This document shows positions 24,111 to 34,852 of a DNA stretch of 64,000 nt, in pieces. Below the pieces are notes generated by a model. It was not told the origin of the DNA. It did no database searches and saw only the letters and a list, made by a program, of their open reading frames with translations. The translations under genes were made by a program, and so were the position numbers. The first letter of the stretch is position 1. Each line of letters opens with the position of its first letter. The DNA comes from Parvularcula lutaonensis (GTDB lineage: Bacteria; Pseudomonadota; Alphaproteobacteria; Caulobacterales; Parvularculaceae), in NCBI RefSeq assembly GCF_014651915.1, contig NZ_BMXU01000001.1:1054001-1118000 (forward strand), read 5' to 3'.

Positions 24111-27083
24111 TTAACCTAGGGCTTCTTCGAGGAGGGCCTCGAGTTCGTTCTTGTGTTGCTGGGCGTGGCCGGTGGCCGGCGAAGCGGCGGCGGGACGACC
24201 TGCGTAGCGGGCGCGGCGGTGCTTGGCATCAATCTGCTCGAGCACCCATTCAAGGTTCGGATCCATGAAGAACCACGCCCCCATGTTCTTCGGCTCTTCC
24301 TGGCACCAGACCATCTCTGCATCCTTGAAGCGGCGCAGCTCCTTGATGAGCGAGCCTGCGGGAAGCGGATAGAACTGTTCCACACGGAGAAGGTAGATGT
24401 CGTCGGCGCCGCGCCTCTCGCGATCCTCGAGCAGGTCGTAATAGACCTTGCCCGAACAGAGCACGACGCGCTTGATCTCGTTGTCCGGTTTCAGCGTGAG
24501 CGTCGAACCCGGATTATACTCCGCATCATCCCAGAGAAGGCGGTGGAAGGTCGAACCGGGGCCCATCTCCTCGTAGGTCGAGACCGCTTTCTTGTGCCGC
24601 AGCAACGACTTTGGCGTCATCAGCACGAGCGGCTTGCGGAAGTCGCGCTTCATCTGACGGCGGAGAATATGGAAATAGTTCGCAGGCGTCGTGCAGTTCG
24701 CGACCTGGATGTTGTCCTGTGCACAGGCCTGCAGGTAGCGCTCGAGACGAGCGGAAGAGTGCTCCGGACCCTGACCTTCGTAGCCGTGCGGCAGGAGAAG
24801 CGTCAGGCCGGACATCCGCAGCCATTTGCGTTCGGCCGAGGAGATGAACTGGTCAAAGATGATCTGTGCGCCATTGGCGAAGTCGCCGAACTGCGCCTCC
24901 CACAGGACTAGCGTTGTCGGGTCGGCCAGTGAGTAGCCGTACTCAAAGCCCTGCACCGCGAACTCGGAAAGGTTGGAATCGATGACCTCGAACTCCGCCT
25001 GGTCGTCCGAAAGGTGACGAAGAGGCGTCCAGCGTTTTTCCGTCTTCTGATCGACAAAGCTTGCATGGCGCTGGGAGAATGTTCCGCGTACGGAGTCCTG
25101 TCCCGAAAGGCGGACACGGTAGCCCTCGGTGAGCAGGCTACCGAACGCCAGTGCTTCAGCGGTCGCCCAGTCGATGTTCTTGCCGGTCTCGAGGGTCTTC
25201 TTCTTGGCGTTCAGGATCCGGCCAAGGGTCTTGTGGATGGTGAAGCCCTCGGGAACGTAGGTCAGCTTTTCGCCAATGCCCCTGAGCTTCTCGACGTCGA
25301 CAGCCGTGTCGCCCTTGCGCTCGTCATCCTGTGGCGGCCGGAAGCCCTTCCAGCGTGCATCGAGCCAGTCGGCCTTCGTCGGTTCATACGCCTTGCCCTT
25401 CTCGAACTCGCTTTCAAGGAAGGCGCGGAAGTCCGAAATCTCTTTCTCGACCTCCTGTTCCGTGACCAGCCCTTCCTGCACGAGGCGGTCGGCGTAGAGC
25501 TCACGGGTCGTCCGCCGGTTGCGGATCTTCGCGTACATCAGCGGCTGGGTGAATGCAGGCTCGTCACCCTCATTGTGGCCGTAGCGGCGATAGCACCACA
25601 TATCGATGACCACGTCGTGGCCGAACTCCATGCGGAACTCGGTCGCAACCTTGGCGGCGAAAACAACCGCCTCCGGATCATCACCGTTGACGTGGAAGAT
25701 CGGCGCCTCGACCATCTTGGCGACATCTGACGGATACGGAGAGCTTCGCGAGAAGCGCGGACTCGTGGTAAAACCGATCTGGTTGTTGACGATGAAATGG
25801 ATCGTCCCGCCGGTGCGGTAACCCTTGAGCTGGGTAAAGCCGAAGCATTCCGCAACGACGCCCTGCCCGGCGAAGGCCGCATCACCATGCAGGAGGAGCG
25901 GAAGCACGTGGGTCCGCGCGACCTTGATCCTCTCGCTCGGCTTGGTCATGTCCTGCTTCGCGCGGCACTTGCCGAGAACGACCGGGTCCACGGCTTCAAG
26001 GTGCGAAGGGTTGGCCGCGAGCGACAGGTGGACTTTGTTGCCGTCGAACTCACGGTCAGAGGACGCGCCGAGGTGATATTTCACGTCACCCGATCCGCCC
26101 ACGGAGGAAGGAATGGCGGCACCTCCCTGGAACTCGTGAAAAATCTGGTGGTAGGGCTTGCCCATCACTGCAGCGAGGACGTTGAGCCGGCCGCGGTGCG
26201 GCATTCCGAGATCAATCTCCTCGACACCGAGCGCGCCGCCGCGCTTGATGATCTGCTCGAGCGCAGGAACCATCGACTCGCCGCCGTCGATACCAAAACG
26301 CTTCGTGCCCTGATATTTCACATGGAGGTAGTTCTCGAAGCCTTCCGCCTGGATCAGCTTGCTGAGGATCGCCTTCTTGCCCTCGGGGGTGAACTTGATC
26401 TCCTTGTCCATGCCCTCAATCCGGCTCTGAAGCCATTGCTTCTGGTCCGGGTCGGTGATGTGCATGAACTCAATGGCGAAGGTGCCGCAATAGGTCCGGC
26501 GCAGGATCTCGAGGATCGTCCGCAGGCTGCCGGTTTCGAGGCCGAGCACGTTGTCGAGGAAGATCTCGCGATCATAATCCTTTTCGGTGAAACCATAGCT
26601 CGCAGGATCGAGTTCGGGATGCACCTCGACCTCGCGGAGCCCGATCGGATCGAGATTGGCGATGAAATGGCCCCGCACACGGTAAGCGCGGATCAGCATC
26701 AGCGCCCGGACGCTGTCCCGGACAGCGGCCTGCACGTCAGCAGTCGAAACACCTGCGGGCTGTTTCTCTGCAATCTTCTTGGCCAGCTTGTCGGCGACAC
26801 CTGCCCAGTCACCGCTAAGGGCGGCTGTCAGATCGTCACCAGGCCGTCTGGGCCAGTCGTTGCGGCGCCAGCTGGGACTCTGGGCATTCTGCTTGGCAAT
26901 ATCCTTACCGTCGCCAAATGCATCGAAATAGGCGCGCAGGGCGGGGTCGACGCTGTTCGGATCTTCCGCATACCGCGCATATTGCTGCTCGAGATAGACA
27001 GCGTTTGCACCGGACAGGAACGAGATGTCGTCTGCAGCCTTCCGGTCATCAAAGTCGGAGCCTGGGCTTCCGTCGTGAGCCAT
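24111..27083 (-). CDS. odhA: 2-oxoglutarate dehydrogenase E1 (thiamine diphosphate-dependent)
   Basis: Decarboxylates 2-oxoglutarate and succinylates E2. At 990 residues it is of full length. The N-terminal segment [17 protein letters not shown] is the E2/E3-binding type. Visible catalytic features include [42 protein letters not shown] and [27 protein letters not shown], the ThDP motif region [14 protein letters not shown], and C-terminal [20 protein letters not shown] and EEPKNMGAW. The ATG at 27083 is chosen over a frame extension to 27125. It runs as an operon with odhB. Confidence 0.97.
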   Translation of the reverse strand: MAHDGSPGSDFDDRKAADDISFLSGANAVYLEQQYARYAEDPNSVDPALRAYFDAFGDGKDIAKQNAQSPSWRRNDWPRRPGDDLTAALSGDWAGVADKLAKKIAEKQPAGVSTADVQAAVRDSVRALMLIRAYRVRGHFIANLDPIGLREVEVHPELDPASYGFTEKDYDREIFLDNVLGLETGSLRTILEILRRTYCGTFAIEFMHITDPDQKQWLQSRIEGMDKEIKFTPEGKKAILSKLIQAEGFENYLHVKYQGTKRFGIDGGESMVPALEQIIKRGGALGVEEIDLGMPHRGRLNVLAAVMGKPYHQIFHEFQGGAAIPSSVGGSGDVKYHLGASSDREFDGNKVHLSLAANPSHLEAVDPVVLGKCRAKQDMTKPSERIKVARTHVLPLLLHGDAAFAGQGVVAECFGFTQLKGYRTGGTIHFIVNNQIGFTTSPRFSRSSPYPSDVAKMVEAPIFHVNGDDPEAVVFAAKVATEFRMEFGHDVVIDMWCYRRYGHNEGDEPAFTQPLMYAKIRNRRTTRELYADRLVQEGLVTEQEVEKEISDFRAFLESEFEKGKAYEPTKADWLDARWKGFRPPQDDERKGDTAVDVEKLRGIGEKLTYVPEGFTIHKTLGRILNAKKKTLETGKNIDWATAEALAFGSLLTEGYRVRLSGQDSVRGTFSQRHASFVDQKTEKRWTPLRHLSDDQAEFEVIDSNLSEFAVQGFEYGYSLADPTTLVLWEAQFGDFANGAQIIFDQFISSAERKWLRMSGLTLLLPHGYEGQGPEHSSARLERYLQACAQDNIQVANCTTPANYFHILRRQMKRDFRKPLVLMTPKSLLRHKKAVSTYEEMGPGSTFHRLLWDDAEYNPGSTLTLKPDNEIKRVVLCSGKVYYDLLEDRERRGADDIYLLRVEQFYPLPAGSLIKELRRFKDAEMVWCQEEPKNMGAWFFMDPNLEWVLEQIDAKHRRARYAGRPAAASPATGHAQQHKNELEALLEEALG

Positions 27084-27233
27084 TTTTTGGCCGTACCTTC
27101 GGTCGACTGCGGCGGTGCCGGCCACCGCAGAAAGTCAATCATACAGAATGGGCCCGGAGCCCACGCCCTACATAGAGGGCAAGTGTCGAGACGCAACAGC
27201 CTGCGACCTAGGCTGCCGCGTCCCAATATTGCG

Positions 27234-28145
27234 TTACAGTTGCCCCTGTTCCTTGAGCAGTTCGACCAGCGTCGTGCCAAGGCTGGCTGGCGTTGGCGCA
27301 ACGCGGATACCCGCTTCCTTCATGGCCGCGATCTTCGATTCGGCTGTATCCTCGCCGCCTGACACAATGGCGCCGGCATGGCCCATGCGGCGGCCCGGAG
27401 GCGCGGTGATACCGGCGATGAAGCCAACGGTCGGCTTCTTGATCTTGTGCCCTGCAAGGAAGCGCGCAGCATCCGCCTCGGCGGAGCCGCCAATTTCACC
27501 GATCATGATGATCGACTTGGTCTCGTCGTCGTTCAGGAACAGCTCAAGGACATCGATGAAATCCATGCCCTTGACCGGGTCGCCGCCGATGCCAACGCAG
27601 GTCGACTGGCCAAGGCCCGCATTCGTGGTCTGGTGCACCGCCTCATAGGTCAGCGTGCCCGAACGCGAGACGATGCCGACCGAGCCGCGGCGGTGGATGT
27701 GGCCCGGCATGATACCGATCTTGCACTCGTCAGGGGTGATGACTCCGGGGCAGTTCGGGCCGATAAGCCGGGTCTTCGAGCCATTGAGCGCGTCCTTCAC
27801 CCGCACCATGTCGAGGACCGGGATGCCTTCCGTGATCGTGACCACCAGCGGCATCTCCGCCTCGATCGCCTCGATCATCGACGCAGCGGCGAATTTCGGT
27901 GGCACGTAGATCACCGAGGCATTGGCGCCGGTTTCGGCCATGGCCTCGGCCACCTTGTCATAGACGGGGAGTGTCGCGCCTTCGGCCACACCGCTGCCGA
28001 CCCAGGTCTGGCCGCCTTTGCCCGGCACCACGCCGCCGACCATTTTCGTGCCGTAGGCGATCGCCTGCTCGGTGTGGAAGGTCGCGGTCTTGCCGGTCAG
28101 GCCCTGGCAGAGGACTTTCGTGTTCTTGTCGACGAGAATGGCCAT
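27234..28145 (-). CDS. sucD: Succinyl-CoA ligase alpha subunit
   Basis: Catalytic alpha subunit of succinyl-CoA synthetase, 303 residues. Features: CoA-binding Rossmann domain starting [20 protein letters not shown], then [28 protein letters not shown], and the phosphorylated His in [11 protein letters not shown]. The start ATG at 28145 has AGGAG 12 bp upstream; the frame runs open to 28307 but without family similarity. Usually sucC directly precedes sucD; here the two are 538 bp apart, with csbD in the opposite direction between them, so sucD must have its own promoter or depend on readthrough. Confidence 0.97.
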   Translation of the reverse strand: MAILVDKNTKVLCQGLTGKTATFHTEQAIAYGTKMVGGVVPGKGGQTWVGSGVAEGATLPVYDKVAEAMAETGANASVIYVPPKFAAASMIEAIEAEMPLVVTITEGIPVLDMVRVKDALNGSKTRLIGPNCPGVITPDECKIGIMPGHIHRRGSVGIVSRSGTLTYEAVHQTTNAGLGQSTCVGIGGDPVKGMDFIDVLELFLNDDETKSIIMIGEIGGSAEADAARFLAGHKIKKPTVGFIAGITAPPGRRMGHAGAIVSGGEDTAESKIAAMKEAGIRVAPTPASLGTTLVELLKEQGQL

Positions 28146-28358
28146 CGGTGCGGTTTGCTCCTTCGAGGGAATTTGCTCGCTCGATAAGGAACGCCGGGCC
28201 GTTGGGCAACAGGGCAAAAGACAAGCAACAGACGAATTCGGATCTGGAACTATCCCGATCCCTTGAGTGGACCCGACGGCAGCGCTCTCGACGGGCTGCA
28301 GGGACAATCCTATGGCGCACCGTGCTCAGCCCGATCGGCCTTGTCATCCGCCGGGAGC

Positions 28359-28383
28359 GGAACAGGACCCGAACCAGCGTGTT
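28359..28383 (+). promoter_or_regulatory. Candidate EcfG-type promoter of csbD
   Basis: GGAAC (28359-28363) is followed by 16 bases and TGTT (28380-28383), close to the alphaproteobacterial general stress consensus GGAAC-N16/17-CGTT. Transcription would begin near 28390, and GGAGG (28405-28409) then precedes the csbD ATG at 28416. CsbD homologues are common members of general stress regulons. Confidence 0.5.
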
Positions 28384-28415
28384 GGTCAGGTAGCAAGCTA
28401 ATTTGGAGGCTAGCT

Positions 28416-28610
28416 ATGGCACATCAATCCGCAACCGAGACCAAGGCCGAAGGCGCCGGCGACAAGCTGAAGGGCCAGATCAAGGAAGGCATCGGCGAAG
28501 CGACCGGCGATGATGACCTGAAACGCCAGGGCAAGCGCGAGCAATCGCAAGGTGCCCTGAAGAAAGCCTGGGGCAACATCAAGGAAGCGTTCTCAGGCTC
28601 CAAGCACTGA
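28416..28610 (+). CDS. CsbD-family stress protein
   Basis: A 64-residue hydrophilic protein with the CsbD signature: [42 protein letters not shown] (split here by family pattern: [17 protein letters not shown], then GKREQ). CsbD proteins are abundant, possibly disordered stress proteins of unknown mechanism. It has a perfect GGAGG six bases before the ATG and an EcfG-like promoter upstream. It interrupts the sucC-sucD pair on the opposite strand and ends in a stable hairpin. Confidence 0.93.
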   Translation: MAHQSATETKAEGAGDKLKGQIKEGIGEATGDDDLKRQGKREQSQGALKKAWGNIKEAFSGSKH

Positions 28611-28628
28611 CAGCCGGTGTAAAGACAA

Positions 28629-28658
28629 AAGGGCCGGAAGCGGATGCTTCCGGCCCTT
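28629..28658. terminator. Hairpin terminator between csbD and sucC
   Basis: A perfect 13-bp stem with arms 28629-28641 and 28646-28658 (sequence AAGGGCCGGAAGC and its complement) and a GGAT loop. The trailing sequence TTCTCGATTCTCG is only moderately T-rich, so termination may be partial. It lies between the convergent csbD and sucC stops and could act on both transcripts. Confidence 0.8.
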
Positions 28659-28683
28659 CTCGATTCTCGCCAGATGAAGGGCC

Positions 28684-29877
28684 TCAGCCCTTCACCGCTT
28701 TCACGATCTTTTGCGCCGCATCTTCGAGATCGTCAGCACTGATTACGTCGAGATCGGAGTTGTTGATGATCTCCTTGCCCTTCTCGACATTCGTGCCTTC
28801 GAGGCGAACGACGAGCGGGACGGAGAGACCGACTTCCTTCACCGCGGCGAGGACGCCCTCAGCGATGACGTCGCATTTCATGATCCCTCCGAAGATGTTG
28901 ACGAGAATGCCTTCGACACCGGGGTCGGAGGTGATGATCTTGAAGGCCTCGGTCACCTTCTCCTTGGTCGCGCCGCCGCCGACATCGAGGAAGTTCGCAG
29001 GTTCCGCGCCATAGTGCTTGATGATGTCCATCGTCGCCATGGCAAGGCCGGCACCGTTGACCATGCAGCCGATATTGCCATCGAGTTTCACGTAGGAAAG
29101 ATCGTGCTCGGACGCCCTGATCTCGAGCGGGTCCTCCTCTGACAGGTCGCGCAGTTCGAGGATGTCCGGGTGCCGGAAGAGCGCGTTCGGATCGAAGCTG
29201 ACCTTTGCATCGAGGACACGGATGTGATTGTCGGGCATGACGATCAGCGGGTTGATCTCCAGCATCGCCATGTCCTTCTCGGTGAAAGCTTTGTACAGCG
29301 CGCGGACGAGCTTCTTGCCTTCCTCGGCAGCGGTGCCTTCGAGCTTCAGGCCCTGGACGATCTTCTCGGCGACCTCGTCAGTGACGCCCTGGGAGGGCTC
29401 GACCGGCACGGTGACGATTTTCTCGGGGGTCTCCTCGGCGACGGCTTCGATGTCCATGCCGCCTTCGGTCGAAGCGATGAAGGCCACCTTGCCCAAGGCG
29501 CGATCGACGAGGACCGAGAGGTAGAGTTCCTTCTCGATGTCGGCGCCCTCTTCGATGTAGACGCGACCGACCTGCTTGCCTTCTTCGCCGGTCTGGACCG
29601 TCACGAGCGTCTTGCCGAGCATCGCCCGTGCCTGCTCGGCAGCTTCCTCGGCGGACCTTGCCAGGCGCACGCCGCCGCCCTCTCCGGCTTCTGGCTCTTT
29701 GAAGTGGCCCTTGCCGCGGCCGCCTGCATGGATCTGCGCCTTGACGACCCAGAGCGGTCCGGGCAGCTCCTTCGCCTTCGCTTCGGCTTCGTCAGCATTC
29801 AGAACGATGACGCCGTTCGCCACCGGTGCGCCGTAGGACTTCAGGAGTTCTTTCGCCTGGTACTCATGGATGTTCAT
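28684..29877 (-). CDS. sucC: Succinyl-CoA ligase beta subunit
   Basis: ATP-grasp beta subunit of succinyl-CoA synthetase, 397 residues: [70 protein letters not shown], and the phosphohistidine-interacting region [12 protein letters not shown]. The ATG at 29877 fits the family start. It is the first suc gene on this strand, but a hairpin and the opposed csbD gene lie between it and sucD. Malate dehydrogenase, often next to sucC in alphaproteobacteria, is not in the window. Confidence 0.97.
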   Translation of the reverse strand: MNIHEYQAKELLKSYGAPVANGVIVLNADEAEAKAKELPGPLWVVKAQIHAGGRGKGHFKEPEAGEGGGVRLARSAEEAAEQARAMLGKTLVTVQTGEEGKQVGRVYIEEGADIEKELYLSVLVDRALGKVAFIASTEGGMDIEAVAEETPEKIVTVPVEPSQGVTDEVAEKIVQGLKLEGTAAEEGKKLVRALYKAFTEKDMAMLEINPLIVMPDNHIRVLDAKVSFDPNALFRHPDILELRDLSEEDPLEIRASEHDLSYVKLDGNIGCMVNGAGLAMATMDIIKHYGAEPANFLDVGGGATKEKVTEAFKIITSDPGVEGILVNIFGGIMKCDVIAEGVLAAVKEVGLSVPLVVRLEGTNVEKGKEIINNSDLDVISADDLEDAAQKIVKAVKG

Positions 29878-30070
29878 CGCGCGTCCGTCTCTTTCCTTGG
29901 CCTCGATCAAGGCCGCTCGCATTCGCGGCGCTTATGGCAGTGGTCAGGCGAGGCATCAACGGCTGTCTCGCGGCGAAATGACGGGTTCTTGAGGCCGGTT
30001 GTGACGCAATCACTCTTGCACCCATCGCGTGTTCCTGATGGGATTGGACAGGGGTAGGAGGGAATTGAAA

Positions 30071-30385
30071 ATGCCTGAAAATGAAAGAGATGCCGTCTCG
30101 AGCCTGACAGAAACAACGCTCGATACCTACGCGCAGCTTTTCACCCTCGCCTGCAACGTCTTGAAGCTGCCATTCACCTTGCCCGGCGATGCGGAACATT
30201 CGGGGACAGAGGACGGGGGGCCTGCGGGCTCGCACCTGACCGGACCCGAGGTTGCGCCGGAATTCAACGCCCGAGGGCGCGAAGCGTTGGCTCGTTACCA
30301 GGACGGCCACCAAGGCTCCTGCGACATTCCGACCTTCAACGACATCGACCCCGACTGCGACGCCCCCGCGAATTTCGGCGTTTGA
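30071..30385 (+). CDS. Small protein of unknown function, 104 residues
   Basis: The ATG at 30071 has a strong AGGAGG nine bases upstream. The protein begins with an amphipathic helix, ETTLDTYAQLFTLACNVLKLPFTLPG (described in two parts: residues 11-24 and 25-36), and continues as a polar, Gly/Pro/Asp-rich tail with two Cys near the end (SCDIPTFNDIDPDCD). No signal peptide is obvious. I do not recognise a family. The next small gene, 95 bp downstream, has a similar plan (amphipathic start, disordered tail), so the two may work together. Confidence 0.55.
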   Translation: MPENERDAVSSLTETTLDTYAQLFTLACNVLKLPFTLPGDAEHSGTEDGGPAGSHLTGPEVAPEFNARGREALARYQDGHQGSCDIPTFNDIDPDCDAPANFGV

Positions 30386-30479
30386 GCCGGCGGGATCACG
30401 TCTGCGCGCGCGATCCGCATTTCCCCGGCACTTCTGGGCCGCGAGGTGTTTCCCGGACAACCGTCGAAGGAAGCACGCA

Positions 30480-30770
30480 ATGAACCCGTTCAGCCTGTGG
30501 ATCAAAAGCATCGAGCTGACCCAAACTTGGTTCAAGGCCAGCTTTGACATGGCGCAATCGGTTGTCGGCACGGGACTTGGCGGGGCCGGAACGCTGCAGC
30601 CAGCCCGCAGCCAGCACCAGCTGCCCGGTCACGCTTCGCATGCTGACATCCTGAACGAGGCATCCAACAGGGCACTCGCCACGCGAAACCTCGACCCAAA
30701 AGTCGAAGTCACGGACATTCCGCAGGCTCCGCCCGGGCTTGAGATCAAGAACGGAAGCTCAGCTCGCTGA
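30480..30770 (+). CDS. Small protein of unknown function, 96 residues
   Basis: The ATG at 30480 follows a GAAGGAAG ribosome site. The N-terminal 35 residues are a mixed hydrophobic/amphipathic helix ([20 protein letters not shown], then [11 protein letters not shown]), faintly reminiscent of a phasin start; the remaining 60 are polar and probably disordered. Family unknown. The stop overlaps the convergent mnmA gene by 12 bp. It probably forms a transcript with the gene at 30071. Confidence 0.5.
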   Translation: MNPFSLWIKSIELTQTWFKASFDMAQSVVGTGLGGAGTLQPARSQHQLPGHASHADILNEASNRALATRNLDPKVEVTDIPQAPPGLEIKNGSSAR

Positions 30771-31925
30771 CCGAAGCGCATCGCGCGCTGCAATGGTGCG
30801 TTCGATCCATCCGCCGCCGAGCACCCGACTCGATTCAGGCTCATAGAAGACACAAGCCTGACCCGGCGCGACGCCCGCCTCGGGCTCACCGAGATCGACG
30901 AAAACGCCCTGGTCGTCCCGGCCCAGGGTCGCCGGCCCTGGCTGTCGGGTCGACCGGAGTTTCACGCGCACCGGCTTGCCCGTCGGCACTTCCGTGCCGT
31001 CGCCAATCCAGTTCACCTCCTTGAGGCGGACACGGGAAGTCAGGAGCGACGCCTGCGGGCCGACAACGACCTGTTTCTTCTCCGCATCTAGGCGGACGAC
31101 GTAAAGAGGCTCCTCGAGACCGCCGACACCCAGCCCGCGCCTCTGGCCCACAGTGTAATGAATCACGCCTGCATGGCGACCCAGCACGTCGCCGTCTTCG
31201 GTGACGATCTCTCCGGGCTCTGCCGCACCGGGGCGCAGGCGCTCGACCACCGAGGTGTACTTGCCCTCTGGCACGAAGCAGATGTCCTGGCTGTCCGGCT
31301 TGTCGGCGACCTCGAGCCCCATTTCCTCGGCGAGCGCACGGGTCTGCGCCTTCGGAAAACCGCCCAGGGGAAAGCGCAGGAAGTCGAGCTGCTCGCGGGT
31401 CGTCGCGAACAGGAAATAGCTCTGGTCCTTGCCTGCATCCTCGGCCCGGTGCAGCTCCGCTCCGTTCGGGCCTTCGACGCGGCTGATGTAATGGCCTGTC
31501 GCCATCGCCTCAGCGCCCAGTTCCCGCGCGGTGGTCAGGAGGTCCTTGAACTTCACGGTCTGGTTGCAACGAACACACGGGATCGGCGTCGCGCCGGCCA
31601 GGTAGGTGTCCGCGAAGTCTTCCATCACGCTCTCGGAGAAGCGGTCTTCGTAATCGAGCACGTAGTGCGGGATGCCGATCTGCTCGGCCACGGCCCGCGC
31701 ATCGGCGATGTCCTGCCCGGCACAGCAGGCCCCCTTCTTCTGGACCGCCACGCCATGATCGTAGAGCTGCAGCGTGATGCCCACGGCGTCATAGCCCGCT
31801 GCCTTGACGAGAGCGGCGGTCACCGAGCTGTCGACACCGCCGGACATCGCCACCACCACCCGGCTGCCTTTCGGCACACCGAGATCAAGGCGATCGGCCA
31901 CTTCGCTGAGGGTGAGCATGGTCAT
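30759..31925 (-). CDS. mnmA: tRNA-specific 2-thiouridylase MnmA
   Basis: Transfers sulfur to U34 of tRNA-Lys, -Glu and -Gln. PP-loop [13 protein letters not shown] at the N-terminus, the catalytic cysteines in [13 protein letters not shown] and [10 protein letters not shown], the tRNA-recognition block MATGHYISR, and the C-terminal beta-barrel with [11 protein letters not shown]. About 388 residues, normal for the family. The start is uncertain: ATG at 31925, 31919 or 31943, none with a clear ribosome site; all give the same core. Confidence 0.96.
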   Translation of the reverse strand: MTMLTLSEVADRLDLGVPKGSRVVVAMSGGVDSSVTAALVKAAGYDAVGITLQLYDHGVAVQKKGACCAGQDIADARAVAEQIGIPHYVLDYEDRFSESVMEDFADTYLAGATPIPCVRCNQTVKFKDLLTTARELGAEAMATGHYISRVEGPNGAELHRAEDAGKDQSYFLFATTREQLDFLRFPLGGFPKAQTRALAEEMGLEVADKPDSQDICFVPEGKYTSVVERLRPGAAEPGEIVTEDGDVLGRHAGVIHYTVGQRRGLGVGGLEEPLYVVRLDAEKKQVVVGPQASLLTSRVRLKEVNWIGDGTEVPTGKPVRVKLRSTRQPGPATLGRDDQGVFVDLGEPEAGVAPGQACVFYEPESSRVLGGGWIERTIAARDALRSAS

Positions 31926-32121
31926 GGCGGCCAGATAAGCCATCCCGATCACGAACGGTAGAGGCGGGATCGCGCGTCTTTGGCCACAAGATTGCAGGGA
32001 ATCCGCGGATCGCGGGCGAGGTTGGGGATTTTACATCACTTCTTTGTGGAAGAGCCCCCTCACCTGTGGTTGAGACAAACGAGAACAAACAGGGGCGGCC
32101 TCTCGCGGTCGCGCAGGGATT

Positions 32122-32859
32122 ATGCGTAACAAGCTTTCGAAACTGGCCATTGGCCTCCTTGCAGCAACGGCGATCAGCGCCGCAGGCATCTCCGGCGCGC
32201 AGGCAGGCGACGCCGAAGGCCGCTATGCCGTCAAAGGCATCGGGCTGATGCCCTGCCAGACCTTCGTCCAGGCCGCCCAGGCAGGCCAAGGCCCGGAAGT
32301 TGCCCTCGCGATGTCCTGGCTTTCTGGCTACCTCACGGCCGCCAACATGCTCCTCGATGGCACCTATGACCTCGTGAGCTGGCAGAACGAGGCGATCCTC
32401 GCCAACGCGCTGGTCCAGACCTGCGCTGCGCTTCCGGACCAGCCGCTCGCCGTCGCCGCGACGCAGGTCATCCGGACCCTAGGCCCGGACCGGGTAGCGA
32501 CGGCAGAGCAGCCCGAGCGGATCGTCGTGGGTGATAACCAGACCGCGCTCTACCCTTCGGTCGTCCGCAAGCTCCAGCAGGCCCTCAAGGATGCCGGACA
32601 GAACGTCACCGTCGACGGGGATTTCGGCCCGGGCACCCGCACGGCCATCACGGCGTACCAGAACGCCCGCGGGATCGAGGCCACCGGCTTCCCGGATCCC
32701 GTCACACTCATCAGCCTCTTCGCAGGCCAGCTCCCGCCGCAGCAGGCGGCCGCCCAGCCGCGTCCGCAGCAGCCCCTGCCCCAACCCCAGCCCCAGCCGC
32801 AACCGCAGCCGCTGGACATGGAGCCGGTGAAGCCGGCCCTTGGCGGACCGGGCCGCTAG
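32122..32859 (+). CDS. Exported HdeA-like / peptidoglycan-binding domain protein
   Basis: A 245-residue secreted protein. After a signal peptide cut near GAQAGDAEG, residues 35-105 resemble HdeA-like domains: YAVKGIGLMPCQTFVQAA, SWLSGYLTAANMLLDGTYD and a second Cys in VQTCAALPDQPL that could form a disulfide. Residues about 145-195 are a PG_binding_1 domain (VRKLQQALKDAG, VDGDFGPGTRTAITAYQ). The tail is a Pro-Gln repeat (about 205-235). It should bind the cell wall in the periplasm; an enzymatic domain is not seen. Confidence 0.85.
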   Translation: MRNKLSKLAIGLLAATAISAAGISGAQAGDAEGRYAVKGIGLMPCQTFVQAAQAGQGPEVALAMSWLSGYLTAANMLLDGTYDLVSWQNEAILANALVQTCAALPDQPLAVAATQVIRTLGPDRVATAEQPERIVVGDNQTALYPSVVRKLQQALKDAGQNVTVDGDFGPGTRTAITAYQNARGIEATGFPDPVTLISLFAGQLPPQQAAAQPRPQQPLPQPQPQPQPQPLDMEPVKPALGGPGR

Positions 32860-32862
32860 GAC

Positions 32863-33753
32863 TTAGCTCAGGCCGATTTCCCGGAGGCGTTCCGCTAGGA
32901 ATTCGCCTCCGGTGATGTCGTCCATCTCCGTCCCGTCACGGAACTGCGGGAAGACCGACAGCACCGCCTCGGGCTTCGGGTGCAAGAAGAACGGCATCGA
33001 ATAGCGCGAGATATTGGGTCCTTCGGGGTTCACGACCCGATGGGTCGTCGCAGGGATCCTCTGATTGGTGATCCGCGCCAGCATGTCCCCCGCGTCGGCG
33101 ATGATCGCATTCGCAGGCGCCTCAACGGCGCGCCAGTTGCCGTCCCGGTCGAGAAGCTCCAACCCTGCCGACGATGCCGAAACCAGGAGGGTGATCAGGT
33201 TGATGTCCTCATGCGCCGCCGCCCGCACGGCCTTGGGATCCGCATCCTCCGCAACCGGAGGATAGTGAAGAAGCCGCAGCACCGAGTTGCCCCCGGCCGC
33301 CATCCTGTCAAAGGTATCCTCGGCCACATCGAGCGGCTTCGTTAGCGCACGGAGGATGTCCAGCCCCACCCGATCGAGCTCGTCATAGAGCCACGCCACC
33401 TCGCGCTCGAAAGCTTCGGGTCTCTCCGGCCACACATTTGGTGCGATCGACTCGCGACCGACATGCCAGAATTCCTTGAGGTCCGGGACATCGTTGCCCT
33501 TGGCATTCTCCCGGCCGAAGGCGGTGTAGCCCCGCTGGCCATCCTTGCCGACGACGTATTTCTCCTTCTCCTCGGTGGGGAGCGCGAAGAAGTCCTCGAC
33601 GGCCCTGTACGCGTCCTCGAGCCGCGACAGGTCGATCCCGTGATCGGTGATCACGACAAAGCCGGTATCGGTCAGGGCCTTGTAAAGCGCATCAGCGTCA
33701 ATGCCGTCCCTGATCGACAGGACGGGAACGGCGGGTGTGTTCTGCGAATCCAT
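32863..33753 (-). CDS. 2-oxoglutarate/Fe(II) oxygenase, isopenicillin N synthase family
   Basis: A 296-residue non-haem iron oxygenase. The N-terminal DIOX_N part (ALTDTGFVVITDHGID) is followed by the jelly-roll with Fe ligands His and Asp in AAHEDINLITLL, His in TTHRVVNP and the 2-oxoglutarate-binding RYSMPFF. The substrate is not predictable; bacterial members are often annotated from similarity alone. The ATG at 33753 fits the family better than the frame extension. It diverges from cysK across about 110 bp. Confidence 0.92.
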   Translation of the reverse strand: MDSQNTPAVPVLSIRDGIDADALYKALTDTGFVVITDHGIDLSRLEDAYRAVEDFFALPTEEKEKYVVGKDGQRGYTAFGRENAKGNDVPDLKEFWHVGRESIAPNVWPERPEAFEREVAWLYDELDRVGLDILRALTKPLDVAEDTFDRMAAGGNSVLRLLHYPPVAEDADPKAVRAAAHEDINLITLLVSASSAGLELLDRDGNWRAVEAPANAIIADAGDMLARITNQRIPATTHRVVNPEGPNISRYSMPFFLHPKPEAVLSVFPQFRDGTEMDDITGGEFLAERLREIGLS

Positions 33754-33865
33754 GCGCCCCGCTAGCGCCCGCAAGGCACCCTCGTAAAGTCTCACAAGGG
33801 TCAGCAAAAATCCTTACAGCGCCGCGGTCTTCTCACTTTCCCCGGCGTCACTTAAGTCCCCCGGC

Positions 33866-34852
33866 ATGACAATCCACAGTTCCGTTCTCGGTGCCATCGG
33901 GAACACGCCCCTCATCAAGCTCCGCCGCGCCTCGGAGGAGACCGGCTGCACCATCCTCGGCAAGGCGGAGTTCCTGAACCCCGGCCAGTCGGTGAAAGAC
34001 CGCGCCGCCCTGAAGATCGTGGAGACGGCGGAGGCCGACGGCAGCCTCAAGCCGGGCGGCACCATTGTCGAAGGCACGGCGGGCAACACCGGTATCGGCC
34101 TCTGCTTGGTGGGCAAGGCCAAGGGCTACTCGGTCAAGATCGTGATGCCCCGCACCCAGTCCAAGGAGAAGAAGGACGCCATCCGCTTGCTCGGCGGCGA
34201 GCTGATCGAGGTCGACGCGAAGCCTTACGCCGACCCCGGCAACTACATCCACGTCTCCGAGCGCCTCGCGAAGGAGACCGAGAACGCGATCTGGGCCAAC
34301 CAGTTCGACAACACCGCCAACCGTCAGGCCCATGTCCAGACGACCGGCCCCGAGATCTGGCGCGACACCGAAGGCAAGATCGACGGCTTCATCTGCGCCG
34401 TCGGCTCCGGCGGCACCCTCGCAGGGGTCGCGCAGGCCCTGCGCGCGAAAAAGCCGGATGTGGTCATCGGTCTCGCCGACCCCTACGGCGCCAAGCTCTT
34501 CGATTATTACACCAAGGGAGAACTCACCACGGAGGGCGGCTCGGTCATGGAAGGCATCGGCCAGGGCCGCATCACCGCCAATCTCGAAGGCCTCGAAATC
34601 GACAGGCCCTTCCGTGTCGCTGACGCCGAAGCCCTCGAAACGATATTTCAGCTCTCGGAAGAAGAAGGCATGTGCCTCGGCGGATCGGCCGGGATCAACG
34701 TGGCTGGCGCCGTCAAGCTCGCCAAGGACATGGGACCGGGGCACACCATCGTCACGGTGCTCTGCGATTACGGCAACCGCTACCAGTCGAAGCTCTTCAA
34801 CCCTGAATGGCTCCGCGAACGCGACCTGCCTGTTCCGAAATGGTTGGTGTAA
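33866..34852 (+). CDS. cysK: Cysteine synthase A (PLP-dependent)
   Basis: Condenses O-acetylserine and sulfide to cysteine. 328 residues with the PLP lysine Lys44 in NPGQSVKDRAAL, the phosphate loop GTAGNTGIGL, the substrate loop GNTPLIKLRR and FICAVGSGGTLAGVAQAL. The C-terminal CDYGNRYQSKLF is typical of the alphaproteobacterial subgroup. It is followed on the same strand by GNAT and metC genes, forming a sulfur amino-acid neighbourhood. A weak hairpin (CCGGAT/ATCCGG, 34890-34907) lies in the spacer after the gene. Confidence 0.95.
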   Translation: MTIHSSVLGAIGNTPLIKLRRASEETGCTILGKAEFLNPGQSVKDRAALKIVETAEADGSLKPGGTIVEGTAGNTGIGLCLVGKAKGYSVKIVMPRTQSKEKKDAIRLLGGELIEVDAKPYADPGNYIHVSERLAKETENAIWANQFDNTANRQAHVQTTGPEIWRDTEGKIDGFICAVGSGGTLAGVAQALRAKKPDVVIGLADPYGAKLFDYYTKGELTTEGGSVMEGIGQGRITANLEGLEIDRPFRVADAEALETIFQLSEEEGMCLGGSAGINVAGAVKLAKDMGPGHTIVTVLCDYGNRYQSKLFNPEWLRERDLPVPKWLV

